Positions 45,128 through 53,813 of a stretch of DNA of 64,000 nt are shown in pieces (within the stretch, counting starts at the first letter, position 1; every line of letters begins with the position of its first letter). Source of the stretch: Streptomyces formicae. GTDB taxonomy: Bacteria; Actinomycetota; Actinomycetes; Streptomycetales; Streptomycetaceae. The stretch is from NCBI RefSeq assembly GCF_022647665.1, contig NZ_CP071872.1:1116001-1180000 (forward strand), read 5' to 3'. Below the pieces are notes generated by a model. That model did not search any database. It was not told the DNA's origin and saw nothing but the letters and a program-made list of their open reading frames with translations. The position numbers were made by a program, and so were the translations under genes.

Positions 45128-45577
45128 GTGCGCGCACTCATCCGCGAACGACGCGAGGGACGCGAACGAGGCGAACGACGCGAGGGACTTCGCCGGCACC
45201 CCCTGCTCGGTCGGCACCCCCTGCGTGACCGGGGCCTCGTGGCGCTGGAATTCGCCGGCTTCCTGCCCCTGCTGCTGATCCTCGGCCTCTGCGCCATCCA
45301 GCTCGGCGTCGCCGCCTACACCGCGTCGCAGGCCGGCACCGCCGCCCGCGCCGGAGCGCGCGCCGAGACCGACGACGACTTCCGGACCCAGGGCGAGTAC
45401 ACGGCCCGGCAGGCCGTCAGCGGCTGGCTGCAGGACGACTTCCAGGAGTTCGACTACACCCCGCAGACCGGCAGCCGGGAAGTGACGGTGACCGTCAAGA
45501 TCAAGATCCCCTCGCTGCTCCCGGGCGTCGCCGACTGGGGCGAAGTCGAGCGCAGCTCCACCATGCCCGGCGACTGA
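45128..45577 (+). CDS. Second TadE/TadF-like minor pseudopilin
   Basis: 149 aa from a GTG at 45128. The first 35 residues are an Arg/Glu repeat (RERREGRERGERREG, encoded by a direct DNA repeat). Then DRGLVALEFAGFLPLLLILGLCAIQLGVAAYTASQ carries the prepilin-like site. The C-terminal beta part ends in ...VTVKIKIPSLLPGV. Confidence 0.85.
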   Translation: MRALIRERREGRERGERREGLRRHPLLGRHPLRDRGLVALEFAGFLPLLLILGLCAIQLGVAAYTASQAGTAARAGARAETDDDFRTQGEYTARQAVSGWLQDDFQEFDYTPQTGSREVTVTVKIKIPSLLPGVADWGEVERSSTMPGD

Positions 45578-45593
45578 CCGAGGAGTTACGCAC

Positions 45594-46931
45594 ATGAGCC
45601 TGCGGGCACGCATCAGCGCCCCCGAGGAACGGGGAGGAGGGCGGGACGACGGCCACCTCGTGGCCACGTACCGCGCCAAGCTCCTCGAGGAGATCGACCT
45701 CGCGGAGATGTCCGCGCTCGCCGCGGCGGAGCGGCGCGCACGGCTGGAGCGCGTGCTCGGCCACATCATCAGCCGGGAGGGCCCGGTCCTCTCAGCGACC
45801 GAGCGGTCGCAGCTGATCCGCCGCGTCGTCGACGAGGCGCTCGGCCTGGGCGTGCTGGAGCCTCTGCTGGAGGACGCGTCCATCACCGAAATCATGGTGA
45901 ACGGACCCGACCAGATCTTCGTCGAGCGCGGTGGCCGCGTCGAGCTGCTGCCGATGCGCTTCGCCTCGAACGAGCAGCTGATGCAGACCATCGAGCGGAT
46001 CGTCTCCACCGTCAACCGCCGCGTCGACGAGTCGAACCCGATGGTCGACGCCCGGCTGCCGTCCGGCGAGCGTGTGAACGTCATCATCCCGCCCCTGTCG
46101 CTGTCCGGCGCCACGCTCACGATCCGGCGCTTCCCCCGGGCCTTCACCCTGCGCGAGATGATCGGCTTCGGCTCGCTGGACGAGCCGATGCTCTATCTGC
46201 TCTCCGCGCTCGTCCAGTCCAAGCTCAACATCATCGTCTCCGGCGCCACCGGCACCGGTAAGACCACGCTGCTCAACGCCCTCTCGGGACTGATCCCCGA
46301 GGGCGAACGCGTCATCACCATCGAGGACTCCGCCGAACTCCAGCTCCAGCAGCAGCATGTGATCCGGCTGGAGTCCCGCCCGCCGAACGTCGAGGGCAAG
46401 GGCCAGATCACCATCCGCGACCTGGTCCGCAACTCCCTGCGTATGCGCCCCGACCGCATCGTCGTGGGTGAGGTCCGTGGCGGCGAAACTCTTGACATGC
46501 TCCAGGCAATGTCGACCGGTCACGACGGCTCACTCGCGACCGTCCACGCGAACAACGCCGAAGACGCGATCATGCGCCTGCAGACCCTGGCCTCCATGTC
46601 CGAGGTGAAGATCCCCTTCGAGGCGCTGCGCGACCAGATCAACAGCGCCATCGACTGCATCGTCCAGCTCACCCGCCACGCCGACGGCGCACGCAAGATC
46701 ACCGAGATCGCCCTGCTCGACTCGCGCGGCCGCGAGCCCTTCCGGCTGGCGACCGTCGCCCGCTTCGACGCCCAGCCGATGGCCGCCGACGGACGGGTTC
46801 GCGGCGCGTTCCAGTACTTCCCGCTGCCGCGGCGGGTCGCCGACCGCCTCTTCATGGCCGGCCAGCCCGTCCCGCAGACATTCGGCGTCGCCGCCCACGC
46901 AGACCAGCTCGCCACCCGAGAGGCCAAGTAG
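45594..46931 (+). CDS. cpaF: CpaF/TadA secretion ATPase
   Basis: 445 aa, AGGAG before the ATG. It is a type II/IV secretion hexameric ATPase: Walker [15 protein letters not shown], Asp box [11 protein letters not shown], Walker [20 protein letters not shown], His box [13 protein letters not shown]. It powers pilin polymerisation by the Tad machine. Confidence 0.96.
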   Translation: MSLRARISAPEERGGGRDDGHLVATYRAKLLEEIDLAEMSALAAAERRARLERVLGHIISREGPVLSATERSQLIRRVVDEALGLGVLEPLLEDASITEIMVNGPDQIFVERGGRVELLPMRFASNEQLMQTIERIVSTVNRRVDESNPMVDARLPSGERVNVIIPPLSLSGATLTIRRFPRAFTLREMIGFGSLDEPMLYLLSALVQSKLNIIVSGATGTGKTTLLNALSGLIPEGERVITIEDSAELQLQQQHVIRLESRPPNVEGKGQITIRDLVRNSLRMRPDRIVVGEVRGGETLDMLQAMSTGHDGSLATVHANNAEDAIMRLQTLASMSEVKIPFEALRDQINSAIDCIVQLTRHADGARKITEIALLDSRGREPFRLATVARFDAQPMAADGRVRGAFQYFPLPRRVADRLFMAGQPVPQTFGVAAHADQLATREAK

Positions 46932-46942
46932 GAAGAGCCGCC

Positions 46943-47884
46943 ATGACCAATCTCGCTCTGCTGACGATCGGCGCCACGCTGCTGTTCTGCGTGCTCGGAG
47001 TCATGGGCGTCCACGCCTGGTCCTCCGGCCGGGCCCAGCGCCAGGCCCTCGTCGACCGGCTCTCCCAGACGGGCCAGCTGGAGGGGTTCACGGGGCGGCG
47101 CCGGCGGTTCCGCCGCATCGACCAGCGGCTGCGCCGCACCGACCTCGGCAAGAGGATCGAATTCCGGCTCGCCGCCACCGGTCTCGACATCACACCCGGC
47201 GAGTTCTTCGTCTACATGGTGGCGGGAATCGTCGGCCTCTGGCTCATCGCGCAGTCCGTCTTCTCCGCCTTCTTCGGCCCCATCGCCGGACTCCTGGGCA
47301 TCTGGGCCGCCTTCGGATTCCTCAACTGGCAGCGCAACAAACGCATCGAGAAGTTCATCAACCAGCTGCCCGAACTCTCCCGCATCCTCGCCAACGCCAC
47401 CCAGGCCGGACTCGCGCTGCGCACGGCCCTGTCGATGGCCGCGGAGGAGTTGGAAGTGCCGGCCGGAGAGGAGCTGGGGCGGGTCGCCGACAAGCTGGCG
47501 GTCGGCCACTCCATCGACGACGCCCTCGGCGAGCTGGCCCAGCGGCTGCCCTCACGCGAACTCGTCGTCCTTGTCACCACCCTGGTCCTGTCGAACCGGG
47601 CCGGCGGCACCGTCGTCGGCTCGCTGCGCAACCTCACCGAGACCCTGGAGGAGCGCAAGGAGACCCGGCGCGAGGTCCGCACCCAGCTCTCGCAGGTCAA
47701 CATGACCGCTTACGCGGTCCCGGCCATGGGGCTCGGCGCGCTGCTGCTGCTCGACCGGGTGATGCCCGGCGCCATCGACCGGATGACCGCCTCCTTCATC
47801 GGGCAGGCGGCGGTCGTCGCCGCACTCGTTCTCTACGGCGTCGGCGTCTTCGTCATCCGCCGGCTGTCCAAGATCGACGTCTGA
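46943..47884 (+). CDS. tadB: TadB-like type II secretion F-domain membrane protein
   Basis: 313 aa. Membrane helices at both ends and in the middle; T2SF core (LPELSRILANATQAGLALRTALSMAAEELEVPAGEEL...LSNRAGGTVVGSLRNLTETLEERKETRREV). It is the platform partner of TadC and CpaF. Confidence 0.93.
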   Translation: MTNLALLTIGATLLFCVLGVMGVHAWSSGRAQRQALVDRLSQTGQLEGFTGRRRRFRRIDQRLRRTDLGKRIEFRLAATGLDITPGEFFVYMVAGIVGLWLIAQSVFSAFFGPIAGLLGIWAAFGFLNWQRNKRIEKFINQLPELSRILANATQAGLALRTALSMAAEELEVPAGEELGRVADKLAVGHSIDDALGELAQRLPSRELVVLVTTLVLSNRAGGTVVGSLRNLTETLEERKETRREVRTQLSQVNMTAYAVPAMGLGALLLLDRVMPGAIDRMTASFIGQAAVVAALVLYGVGVFVIRRLSKIDV

Positions 47885-47900
47885 GGGGGAGGACACAGCA

Positions 47901-48788
47901 ATGATCGGACTCGCTCTCGCCCTGGTACTCGCACTCTGCGTGGCCGGAGCCTTCCACGGGATCCGGATGTACCGGGCCGACGCCAAACTCCCCGGCGACC
48001 TCGCCGTCGCCCTGGAGGTCGGCGCCACCCGCACCACCGCCGTCGGCTCGGCCGTCGACCGCCTCGGCATGCGCTACGCCCCGGCCATCCTGCGCATGAT
48101 GGGCCCGGCCCGGGTCAACAAGGTCCGCCGCAAGATCGACCTCGCAGGCAACCCCGGCGGCCTCACCATCGACCGCTACGCCGCACGCCGGGCCGTCTAC
48201 GGCTTCCTCGGACTCTTCGGCGCCTTCGCCATGCTCCTGCGGGGCCAGGCGTTCCTCGCCCTCTTCATGATCGCGTTCGGTGTCTTCTGGGTGGAGATCG
48301 GCATCGTCGCGGCCATCCGGCAGCGCAAGGACCAGATCGAACGCACCCTTCCGGACTTCCTCGACGTCCTCGCCGTCGTCGTCAGCGCCGGCCTCGGCTT
48401 CCGGGAGGCACTGGAGCGCGTCGCCGAGAAGTACGAAGGCCCCTGGGCCGACGAACTGCGCATCACCCTGCGCCAGATGGACATGGGCGTCAGCCGCCGC
48501 CAGGCATTCGACGAGCTGCGCAGGCGCAACGACTCCGAGCAGGTGGCCCAGTTCGTCACCGCCCTCCAGCAGGGCGAGGAACTCGGCGCACCGATCGTCG
48601 ACACCCTCATCCAGATCGCCAACGACATGCGTCGCACGGACGCGCAGAACGCCCGCCGGCGGGCCGCCAAGGCCGTCCCGAAAGCCACGCTCACCATCAC
48701 GTCGATCATGGTCCCGGCCACCATGATCCTGCTCGTCGCGGCCTTCGTGTACGGCGCCAACGCCGACTTCAGTTCGATCGGGGGCTGA
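47901..48788 (+). CDS. tadC: TadC-like type II secretion F-domain membrane protein
   Basis: 295 aa. T2SF domain (LPDFLDVLAVVVSAGLGFREALERVAEKYEGPWADELRITLRQMDMGVSRRQAFDEL, then ALQQGEELGAPIVDTLIQIANDMR). It forms the inner-membrane platform with TadB; 16 bases after tadB. Confidence 0.93.
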   Translation: MIGLALALVLALCVAGAFHGIRMYRADAKLPGDLAVALEVGATRTTAVGSAVDRLGMRYAPAILRMMGPARVNKVRRKIDLAGNPGGLTIDRYAARRAVYGFLGLFGAFAMLLRGQAFLALFMIAFGVFWVEIGIVAAIRQRKDQIERTLPDFLDVLAVVVSAGLGFREALERVAEKYEGPWADELRITLRQMDMGVSRRQAFDELRRRNDSEQVAQFVTALQQGEELGAPIVDTLIQIANDMRRTDAQNARRRAAKAVPKATLTITSIMVPATMILLVAAFVYGANADFSSIGG

Positions 48789-48814
48789 ACCGTGACTGCG
48801 GAGGGGGAACAGCA

Positions 48815-50146
48815 GTGGCGCTGCAGATCGGGAGGATAACGGGGGGCCTCGGGCCGGCTTCGCTGGCCCGTGCCGCGGACAGCCCGGACCGCTTGCCGAC
48901 CCTGGCCATCCAGGTGAACGCCCTCCAGGCGCTGTGCCGCCAGGTGTTCGGATTCCGGCTCGCGATGATCGCGCTCGCCACGCCCCTCGCCCTGGGCGCG
49001 GCGAGCAGTGGGCCGGCCACCTACCTCGTCGCATCAGGCGTGCTGGTCACCTTCATGGTCTCGTACGTGCTCTTCCGCGACTGGGAGCGATTCGGGCCCC
49101 TGCTGCTGCGCCACCCCGCGCTCCTCGCCGTCGACGCCCTGTTCGGCTCCGTCCTTCTCATCACCGCCGGCCCGGAAAGCACCCTCGGATACGTCACGGT
49201 CTGCACCCCGCTGCTGGCCGGGCTCGTCTACGGCTGGCGCGGCGCAGGCATCTTCGCCTGCCTCCAGGCGCTGATCCTCTTCGCCGTGTACGGGGCCTAC
49301 GGGGACGCCGAGGCGACCATACGCAACTCCCTGCTGCTGCCCGGATTCTGCGTCGTCGCCGGCGCAGTCGGCGTGACCCTGCGCAACCTGCTGCTGCGCT
49401 TCGGCACCGCGAGCCAGGCCCTCACGGAGGCCCGTGCCCGCCTCGCCGTCAACGAGGCGGTCGGCGGGGAACGCGCCCGGCTGGCCCGGGAGATGCACGA
49501 CTCGGTCGCCAAGACCCTGCACGGGCTCGCCCTGGCCGCCGACGGTCTCGCATCCTCGGCCGACCGGATGGACCCGCTCACCGTCCGGCACCAGGCCGAG
49601 CTGGTCGCCCGGTCCGCCCGCCGCGCCGCCGCCGAGTCCCGGGAACTCCTCAGTGACCTCCGCCGGCAGGGCGACCTCCAGGCGTCCGGCATGGACATCG
49701 CCGAGGAACTGTCCTCCCGCGTGGCCGACTTCGGACGGCGCACCGGCATCACGGCCCGGTTCCGCCGCACGGGAGCCGCGCCCGTGCCACCGGTGCCGTA
49801 CGCCGTCGCCCGTCAGATGCTCACGGTCGCCTCCGAGGCGCTGGAGAACACCCACCGGCACGCCCACGCGACCCAGGTGACCGTCGAGACGGGAATCGTC
49901 GACGGAGCGCTGCGCGTGAGCGTCCTCGACAACGGACGCGGCCTTCCGCCCGGCACCACGCTCGACGAACTCCGCAGAGCCGGGCACTTCGGGCTGGTGG
50001 GCATGGTCGAGCGCGCGGCCGGAATCGGCGCGCGGATCCGGATCGGCCGCGGCCGTACGGCATCGGGCACCGAGGTGCGCCTGGACCTGCCCGTCGCCGC
50101 GATCCTGCCCACAGACCCGACCGCCAGGGCTCACGCGGACCACTGA
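48815..50146 (+). CDS. NarL-type sensor histidine kinase in the Tad locus
   Basis: 443 aa from a GTG. About five N-terminal membrane helices (residues about 45-200), then HisKA_3 (ERARLAREMHDSVAKTLHGLALAADGL with the phospho-His) and a HATPase domain (SEALENTHRHAHATQVTV, DNGRGLPPG, HFGLVGMVERAAGIGARI). It pairs with the response regulator 46 bases downstream. The membrane sensor suggests an envelope or lipophilic cue. Confidence 0.94.
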   Translation: MALQIGRITGGLGPASLARAADSPDRLPTLAIQVNALQALCRQVFGFRLAMIALATPLALGAASSGPATYLVASGVLVTFMVSYVLFRDWERFGPLLLRHPALLAVDALFGSVLLITAGPESTLGYVTVCTPLLAGLVYGWRGAGIFACLQALILFAVYGAYGDAEATIRNSLLLPGFCVVAGAVGVTLRNLLLRFGTASQALTEARARLAVNEAVGGERARLAREMHDSVAKTLHGLALAADGLASSADRMDPLTVRHQAELVARSARRAAAESRELLSDLRRQGDLQASGMDIAEELSSRVADFGRRTGITARFRRTGAAPVPPVPYAVARQMLTVASEALENTHRHAHATQVTVETGIVDGALRVSVLDNGRGLPPGTTLDELRRAGHFGLVGMVERAAGIGARIRIGRGRTASGTEVRLDLPVAAILPTDPTARAHADH

Positions 50147-50192
50147 CCCCGCCCACCCCCACAGTCCCCACCACTTGAGAGGAGGCCGCAAG

Positions 50193-51230
50193 ATGCCGGA
50201 CGAGATCTCCCGGACATCGGGGCAGCAGTTCATCACCCCGCATGTCTCACAGCACACGTCGTCCCACACGGCTCCGCCCCACTCGGAGCAGACGTCGCAC
50301 ACCGTGCACCCATCCGCTCACGTTCCCGTCCCCCAGTCGGCCCCGACCGTTCCGCTGCGGGTCGTCATCGCCGATGACAACCCCGTGGTCAGAGCCGGTC
50401 TGACGGTGCTGCTCGGCGGACGCGACGACATCCACGTCGTCGCCGAGGCCGCCGACGGCCAGCAGGCGCTGGAGGCGGCCCATCAGCACCGGCCGGACGT
50501 GATCCTGCTCGACGTCCGCATGCCCGGGGTCGACGGCATCTCGGCGCTGCCCTACCTGGTGCAGGCGGCCCCGGTGATGATGCTGACCTACAGCCGCGAG
50601 AGCAACATCGTGCAGGAAGCCCTGAGACTGGGTGCGGGCGGCTACCTCGTCCACGGCGAGTTCACTGCGGACCAGCTCGTCGCCGCCGTACGCGATGTGA
50701 AGGAGGGCCGCGCCCACTTCACCGCCACCGCAGCGAACGCGCTCCTCGCCCAGTTCCGGGGCGGCGGCCCCGGACCCGGACCCGCGCCCGGCGGGGCTCA
50801 GCAACTGCCGGACGGTCTCGGTGCGGCGTATCAGACTCCACCGCAGCCCGGCGTGCCACCCCAGCCGATTGTCTCGACTTCATGGAACCCGAGCGAAAGT
50901 GCTTCGCATCTGCAATCGAATGTGGCACAGTCGTCGGGACGGCTCGGACCCGAGCCGGGCATCCAGCCGGCGGTGCCCCAACCCGCCCGCAGCAAGGACG
51001 AGTTCGGGCTGAGTTCACGGGAGGTGGAGGTGATGGACCTGATCGCGTCGGGCATGAGCAATCAGCAGATCGCCGCCACCTGCTTCATCAGTGAGAAGAC
51101 CGTCAAGAACCACATCAATCGCATCTTCGCAAAGCTTCACAGTACGAGCAGGAGCGAGGCCATCGCGGTCTGGCTGGGCACGGCACACACAGGCACCGGT
51201 CCCGAGAGGGGAGCACCAGGCCGTGGCTGA
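50193..51230 (+). CDS. LuxR/NarL-type response regulator in the Tad locus
   Basis: 345 aa from the ATG at 50193 (GAGGAGG upstream). An unusual His/Ser/Thr/Pro-rich N-terminal extension (residues 1-52) precedes the receiver (D61, D62, phospho-Asp D107 in ILLDVRMPG). A Pro/Gly-rich linker about 100 residues long leads to a C-terminal LuxR HTH (LSSREVEVMDLIASGMSNQQIAATCFISEKTVKNHINRIF). It is the best candidate to bind the repeated dyad upstream of flp and the toxin-like genes. Confidence 0.94.
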   Translation: MPDEISRTSGQQFITPHVSQHTSSHTAPPHSEQTSHTVHPSAHVPVPQSAPTVPLRVVIADDNPVVRAGLTVLLGGRDDIHVVAEAADGQQALEAAHQHRPDVILLDVRMPGVDGISALPYLVQAAPVMMLTYSRESNIVQEALRLGAGGYLVHGEFTADQLVAAVRDVKEGRAHFTATAANALLAQFRGGGPGPGPAPGGAQQLPDGLGAAYQTPPQPGVPPQPIVSTSWNPSESASHLQSNVAQSSGRLGPEPGIQPAVPQPARSKDEFGLSSREVEVMDLIASGMSNQQIAATCFISEKTVKNHINRIFAKLHSTSRSEAIAVWLGTAHTGTGPERGAPGRG

Positions 51231-51247
51231 ACGGGGGAAGACCGGGA

Positions 51248-51263
51248 TGGGCCGCAGGACCCA
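51248..51263. promoter_or_regulatory. Upstream copy of the Tad-regulon dyad
   Basis: TGGGCCGCAGGACCCA matches the reverse orientation of TGGGTCC-NN-GGGCCCA with one change. It lies 43 bases upstream of the promoter-proximal copy. Confidence 0.6.
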
Positions 51264-51306
51264 TCCCCCGACAGGCAGGGCCCAAGTCCCGCTTTGGGCC
51301 TGGGAA

Positions 51307-51351
51307 TGGGCCCTGGGACCCTCTTCTGGGTCCGCCCTTCCGGCGTACGTT
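51307..51351 (+). promoter_or_regulatory. flp promoter: Tad-regulon dyad plus -10 element
   Basis: TGGGCCCTGGGACCCT (51307-51322) is followed after exactly 23 bases by TACGTT (51346-51351). Transcription would start near 51358, giving a leader of about 100 bases before the flp ATG. Confidence 0.65.
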
Positions 51352-51460
51352 TCTCATGTCGAAAGCGGCACCGGCCAGGAGGAAGCCGGTAACGCCGAAG
51401 ACACCGAAGAGACTTACGCGTCGGCCGGCAAACGGTCGGCCGAACCCGGAGGGGAACACC

Positions 51461-51700
51461 ATGTCGAACGACACTCTGCTCAAGGCCGCCGTCGACACCC
51501 AGGTCCGCGTCAACGGCTGGAAGAACACCGTCATCAGCCGCATGACGGACCGCGAGCGCTCCAAGGGCCAGACCGCGCTGGAGTACCTGGGCATCATCAT
51601 GGTGGTCGTGGTGATCATCGGTGCGATCGTCGGTACCGGTATCGGTGGCAAGATCACCACGAAGATCAACGAGCAGATCGACAAGATCAAGGCCGGCTGA
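51461..51700 (+). CDS. flp: Flp-family type IVb pilin
   Basis: 79 aa from the ATG at 51461 (GGAGGGG upstream). The leader ends KGQTALEYLGIIMVVVVIIGAIVGTGIGGKITTKI: G|QTALEY is the prepilin peptidase site with Glu5 and Tyr6, followed by the hydrophobic helix. It is the major pilin of the locus. The same segment is reused at the N-terminus of the two toxin-like proteins. Confidence 0.94.
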   Translation: MSNDTLLKAAVDTQVRVNGWKNTVISRMTDRERSKGQTALEYLGIIMVVVVIIGAIVGTGIGGKITTKINEQIDKIKAG

Positions 51701-51705
51701 GCCGC

Positions 51706-52299
51706 TTGCCGAACCGCACAGCGAAGGATCAAGGGCAGGCCTTCCCCATCTATGTAGTGATGGTGGCGGGCCTGCTCTTCCTCGCGTTCGCCTTCTTCGC
51801 AGTCGGCCAGGCGTCCGCCTCGCGCAACAGTGCACAGGGCGCGGCGGACGCCGCGGCGCTGGCAGCAGCTCAGGATGCGCGGGACAAGCTCACCGGGGCG
51901 TGGCTGAACGACCACCTCACTGATCCGACCAAGTGGCAGGACATCTTCGACGGCAAGCTCGGGCTGGACGACCCCTCGTGCCCGGCCGCAACGACGTTCG
52001 CCGACAAGAACGATGCCGCCGTCGAGCTCTGCGACCAGTTCTGGTCACCCGAACTGGGCTACGAAGTCCATGTCAGGACCGAGCGACCGATCGGCGAGTC
52101 GATCATTCCCGGAACCGAGACCGAGTTCGGGACGGCCAGTGCCAAAGCCGTGGTCAAGCCACTCTGCACCTTCGAGCTTCCCGATGACCTCGAACTCCTC
52201 CCCACGCTCACGTGCAAGAGCGGGAGCTGGGACCTCGAGGACAGCCTCACGGACCTGCCCGACGCGAAGGACCTCTTCGACGTCCAGTTGGTTGACTGA
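51706..52299 (+). CDS. TadG/TadE-like protein, TTG start
   Basis: 197 aa if started at TTG 51706, 5 bases after the flp stop. KDQGQAFPIYVVMVAGLLFLAFAFFAVGQASASRNSAQGAADAAALAAAQDARD is the Flp-assembly TadG-like N-terminal helix. The C-terminal domain has four cysteines, probably paired outside the membrane. Translation is probably coupled to flp because there is no good ribosome site. Confidence 0.8.
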   Translation: MPNRTAKDQGQAFPIYVVMVAGLLFLAFAFFAVGQASASRNSAQGAADAAALAAAQDARDKLTGAWLNDHLTDPTKWQDIFDGKLGLDDPSCPAATTFADKNDAAVELCDQFWSPELGYEVHVRTERPIGESIIPGTETEFGTASAKAVVKPLCTFELPDDLELLPTLTCKSGSWDLEDSLTDLPDAKDLFDVQLVD

Positions 52300-52330
52300 T
52301 CAGCGAACGACGAGTAAAGGAACTCCATTC

Positions 52331-52909
52331 ATGAGCATTCGGCACATCCTGAAGGCCCGCAGGGGGGCGGCTGCAGTTGTGGTGACTGCCACCTTGGCCC
52401 TCACCATGGCCGGCTGCGGCGGGGACACCGCGAAGAACCCGGAGAAGAGTTCGTCGGCCAGGCCAGGCGCGGGGAACAGCGACTCCGGCCAGGTCGTCCC
52501 GGACACGAGTACCACCCTGGCCACGGTCAAGGGGCCCAAGGACATCGACCTCGTCATCAACACCGTCAAGCGCGAGTCCGGCGGCTTCGTCACGGTCAAC
52601 GGTCAGATGAAGAACAACGGTTCGGCGGCCTTCTACGACATGTCCCCGTGGCGCGGTACCGAGCAGGAGGTACTTGGCGGCGGCATCTCGGTCGCAGGCG
52701 CGACCCTCATCGACAAGGCCGGCAAGAAGCGCTACTACATCCTCCGCGATACCGAGGGCCGCTGCCTCTGCACTTCGGGCCTCGACAAGATCGATCCGGG
52801 CAAGTCGATCCCGGTCTTCTTCCAGTTCCCGGCGCCGCCGGAGTCGACCGCCGAGGTCGACTTCCAGCTGCCGACGTTCCCGACCGTCGCGGTCAAGATC
52901 TCCGAGTGA
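52331..52909 (+). CDS. Lipoprotein of the Tad locus
   Basis: 192 aa. Lipobox TMAGC (Cys about 29). The mature part has an immunoglobulin-like feel (DIDLVINTVKRESGGFVTVNGQMKNNGSAAFYDM...IDPGKSIPVFFQFPAPPESTAEVDFQLPTF) with a CLC pair. Often found with the OmpA-domain protein next to it. Role in pilus anchoring is inferred. Confidence 0.8.
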   Translation: MSIRHILKARRGAAAVVVTATLALTMAGCGGDTAKNPEKSSSARPGAGNSDSGQVVPDTSTTLATVKGPKDIDLVINTVKRESGGFVTVNGQMKNNGSAAFYDMSPWRGTEQEVLGGGISVAGATLIDKAGKKRYYILRDTEGRCLCTSGLDKIDPGKSIPVFFQFPAPPESTAEVDFQLPTFPTVAVKISE

Positions 52910-52917
52910 GCGCGACC

Positions 52918-53577
52918 ATGAACATCAACCGAATGCGCATGCCATCCCGCGTCGCCCTGAGCACCGTCGCTGCGGCGATCGCGCTCACGGGAGCGAGTGT
53001 CATCACGGCGGGCCACGCCCATGCCGACGAGACCCCGAGCGTCCCGCCCGGCACCGAGTCCTCGGCAGAACCCCCCGTGGAGGTCGACGCCAACTCTCCG
53101 GGATTGAAGATGGTGGACGGGGCCACCCTCGCTCCCGCCAAGGTGCTGGACATCAAGTCCATCGTGGAGTCCGAGGGCGGCGAGGAGCGGCGCGAGGACA
53201 CCAACTCCGACGTCAAGTTCGCCCTCCAGGCCGAAGTCCTCTTCGGCAAGGACAGCGCGAAGCTCTCCAGCGCGGCGAACGCCCGTATCGCGGCGATCGC
53301 CGCGGAGATCAAGAAGCAGGACGCAAAGAGGGTCCGGGTCTTCGGCTTCACGGACAACCTCGGCTCGGCCGCACACGGCGACGTGCTGTCCAAGCAGCGT
53401 GCCGACGCCGTGCACAAGGTGCTGCAGCAGCAACTGGGTTCAGCCGGGGTCACGTTCGAGATCCGCGGCTACGGCGAGCAGTACCCGATCGCCGACAACA
53501 GCACCGAGGAAGGCCGCAAGAAGAACCGGCGAGTGGAGGTCTCCTTCCCGCGTGGCGAGGGCGGCTCTCAGGGCTGA
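52918..53577 (+). CDS. Exported OmpA-domain (peptidoglycan-binding) protein
   Basis: 219 aa. Signal peptide to about residue 37; C-terminal OmpA/MotB domain (FALQAEVLFGKDSAKLSSAANARIAAIAAEI, VFGFTDNLGSAAHGDVLSKQRADAV, GYGEQYPIADNSTEEGRKKNRRVEV). It probably tethers the pilus complex to the cell wall. Last gene of the Tad operon before a terminator. Confidence 0.9.
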   Translation: MNINRMRMPSRVALSTVAAAIALTGASVITAGHAHADETPSVPPGTESSAEPPVEVDANSPGLKMVDGATLAPAKVLDIKSIVESEGGEERREDTNSDVKFALQAEVLFGKDSAKLSSAANARIAAIAAEIKKQDAKRVRVFGFTDNLGSAAHGDVLSKQRADAVHKVLQQQLGSAGVTFEIRGYGEQYPIADNSTEEGRKKNRRVEVSFPRGEGGSQG

Positions 53578-53591
53578 CCTCGCGGACACGA

Positions 53592-53645
53592 GAAGGCTGG
53601 GCTGCGGCGTCGTTGCGGCCCAGCCTTCGTTTTTCCCCTCTCGTT
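53592..53645 (+). terminator. Terminator after the Tad operon
   Basis: GAAGGCTGGGC (53592-53602) pairs with GCCCAGCCTTC (53628-53638), followed by GTTTTT. Confidence 0.88.
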
Positions 53646-53761
53646 CCTCAGACGCCCACGACATGCACCGGGGTGCCGGTCCGGCAGCAGGCTGCCGGAC
53701 AGTCGGCTGCCGCACCCCTCGGTTCAGTCCGTCGTACAAGTGCCGTGCGTAGGCCCTGATT

Positions 53762-53806
53762 TGGGCTCGTGGGCCCAAGACAGCCGTGCGACCGGGAGGT
53801 TATCGT
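53762..53806 (+). promoter_or_regulatory. Promoter of toxin-like gene 1: Tad-regulon dyad plus -10
   Basis: TGGGCTCGTGGGCCCA (53762-53777), then 23 bases, then TATCGT (53801-53806). The ATG follows 7 bases later, so the transcript is probably leaderless. The dyad would centre near -43, as for an activator site. Confidence 0.7.
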
Positions 53807-53813
53807 CGCGGGC

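Noticed and set aside
51356..51460. 35-residue N-terminal extension of the Flp pilin from ATG 51356
   Set aside because: It would lie only 4 bases after the -10, and the inner ATG at 51461 has a strong ribosome site and gives the normal Flp length.
53578..53760. Antisense frames between the Tad operon and toxin-like gene 1
   Set aside because: The stretch holds the terminator and a promoter region; the frames lack starts with ribosome sites and any recognisable sequence.
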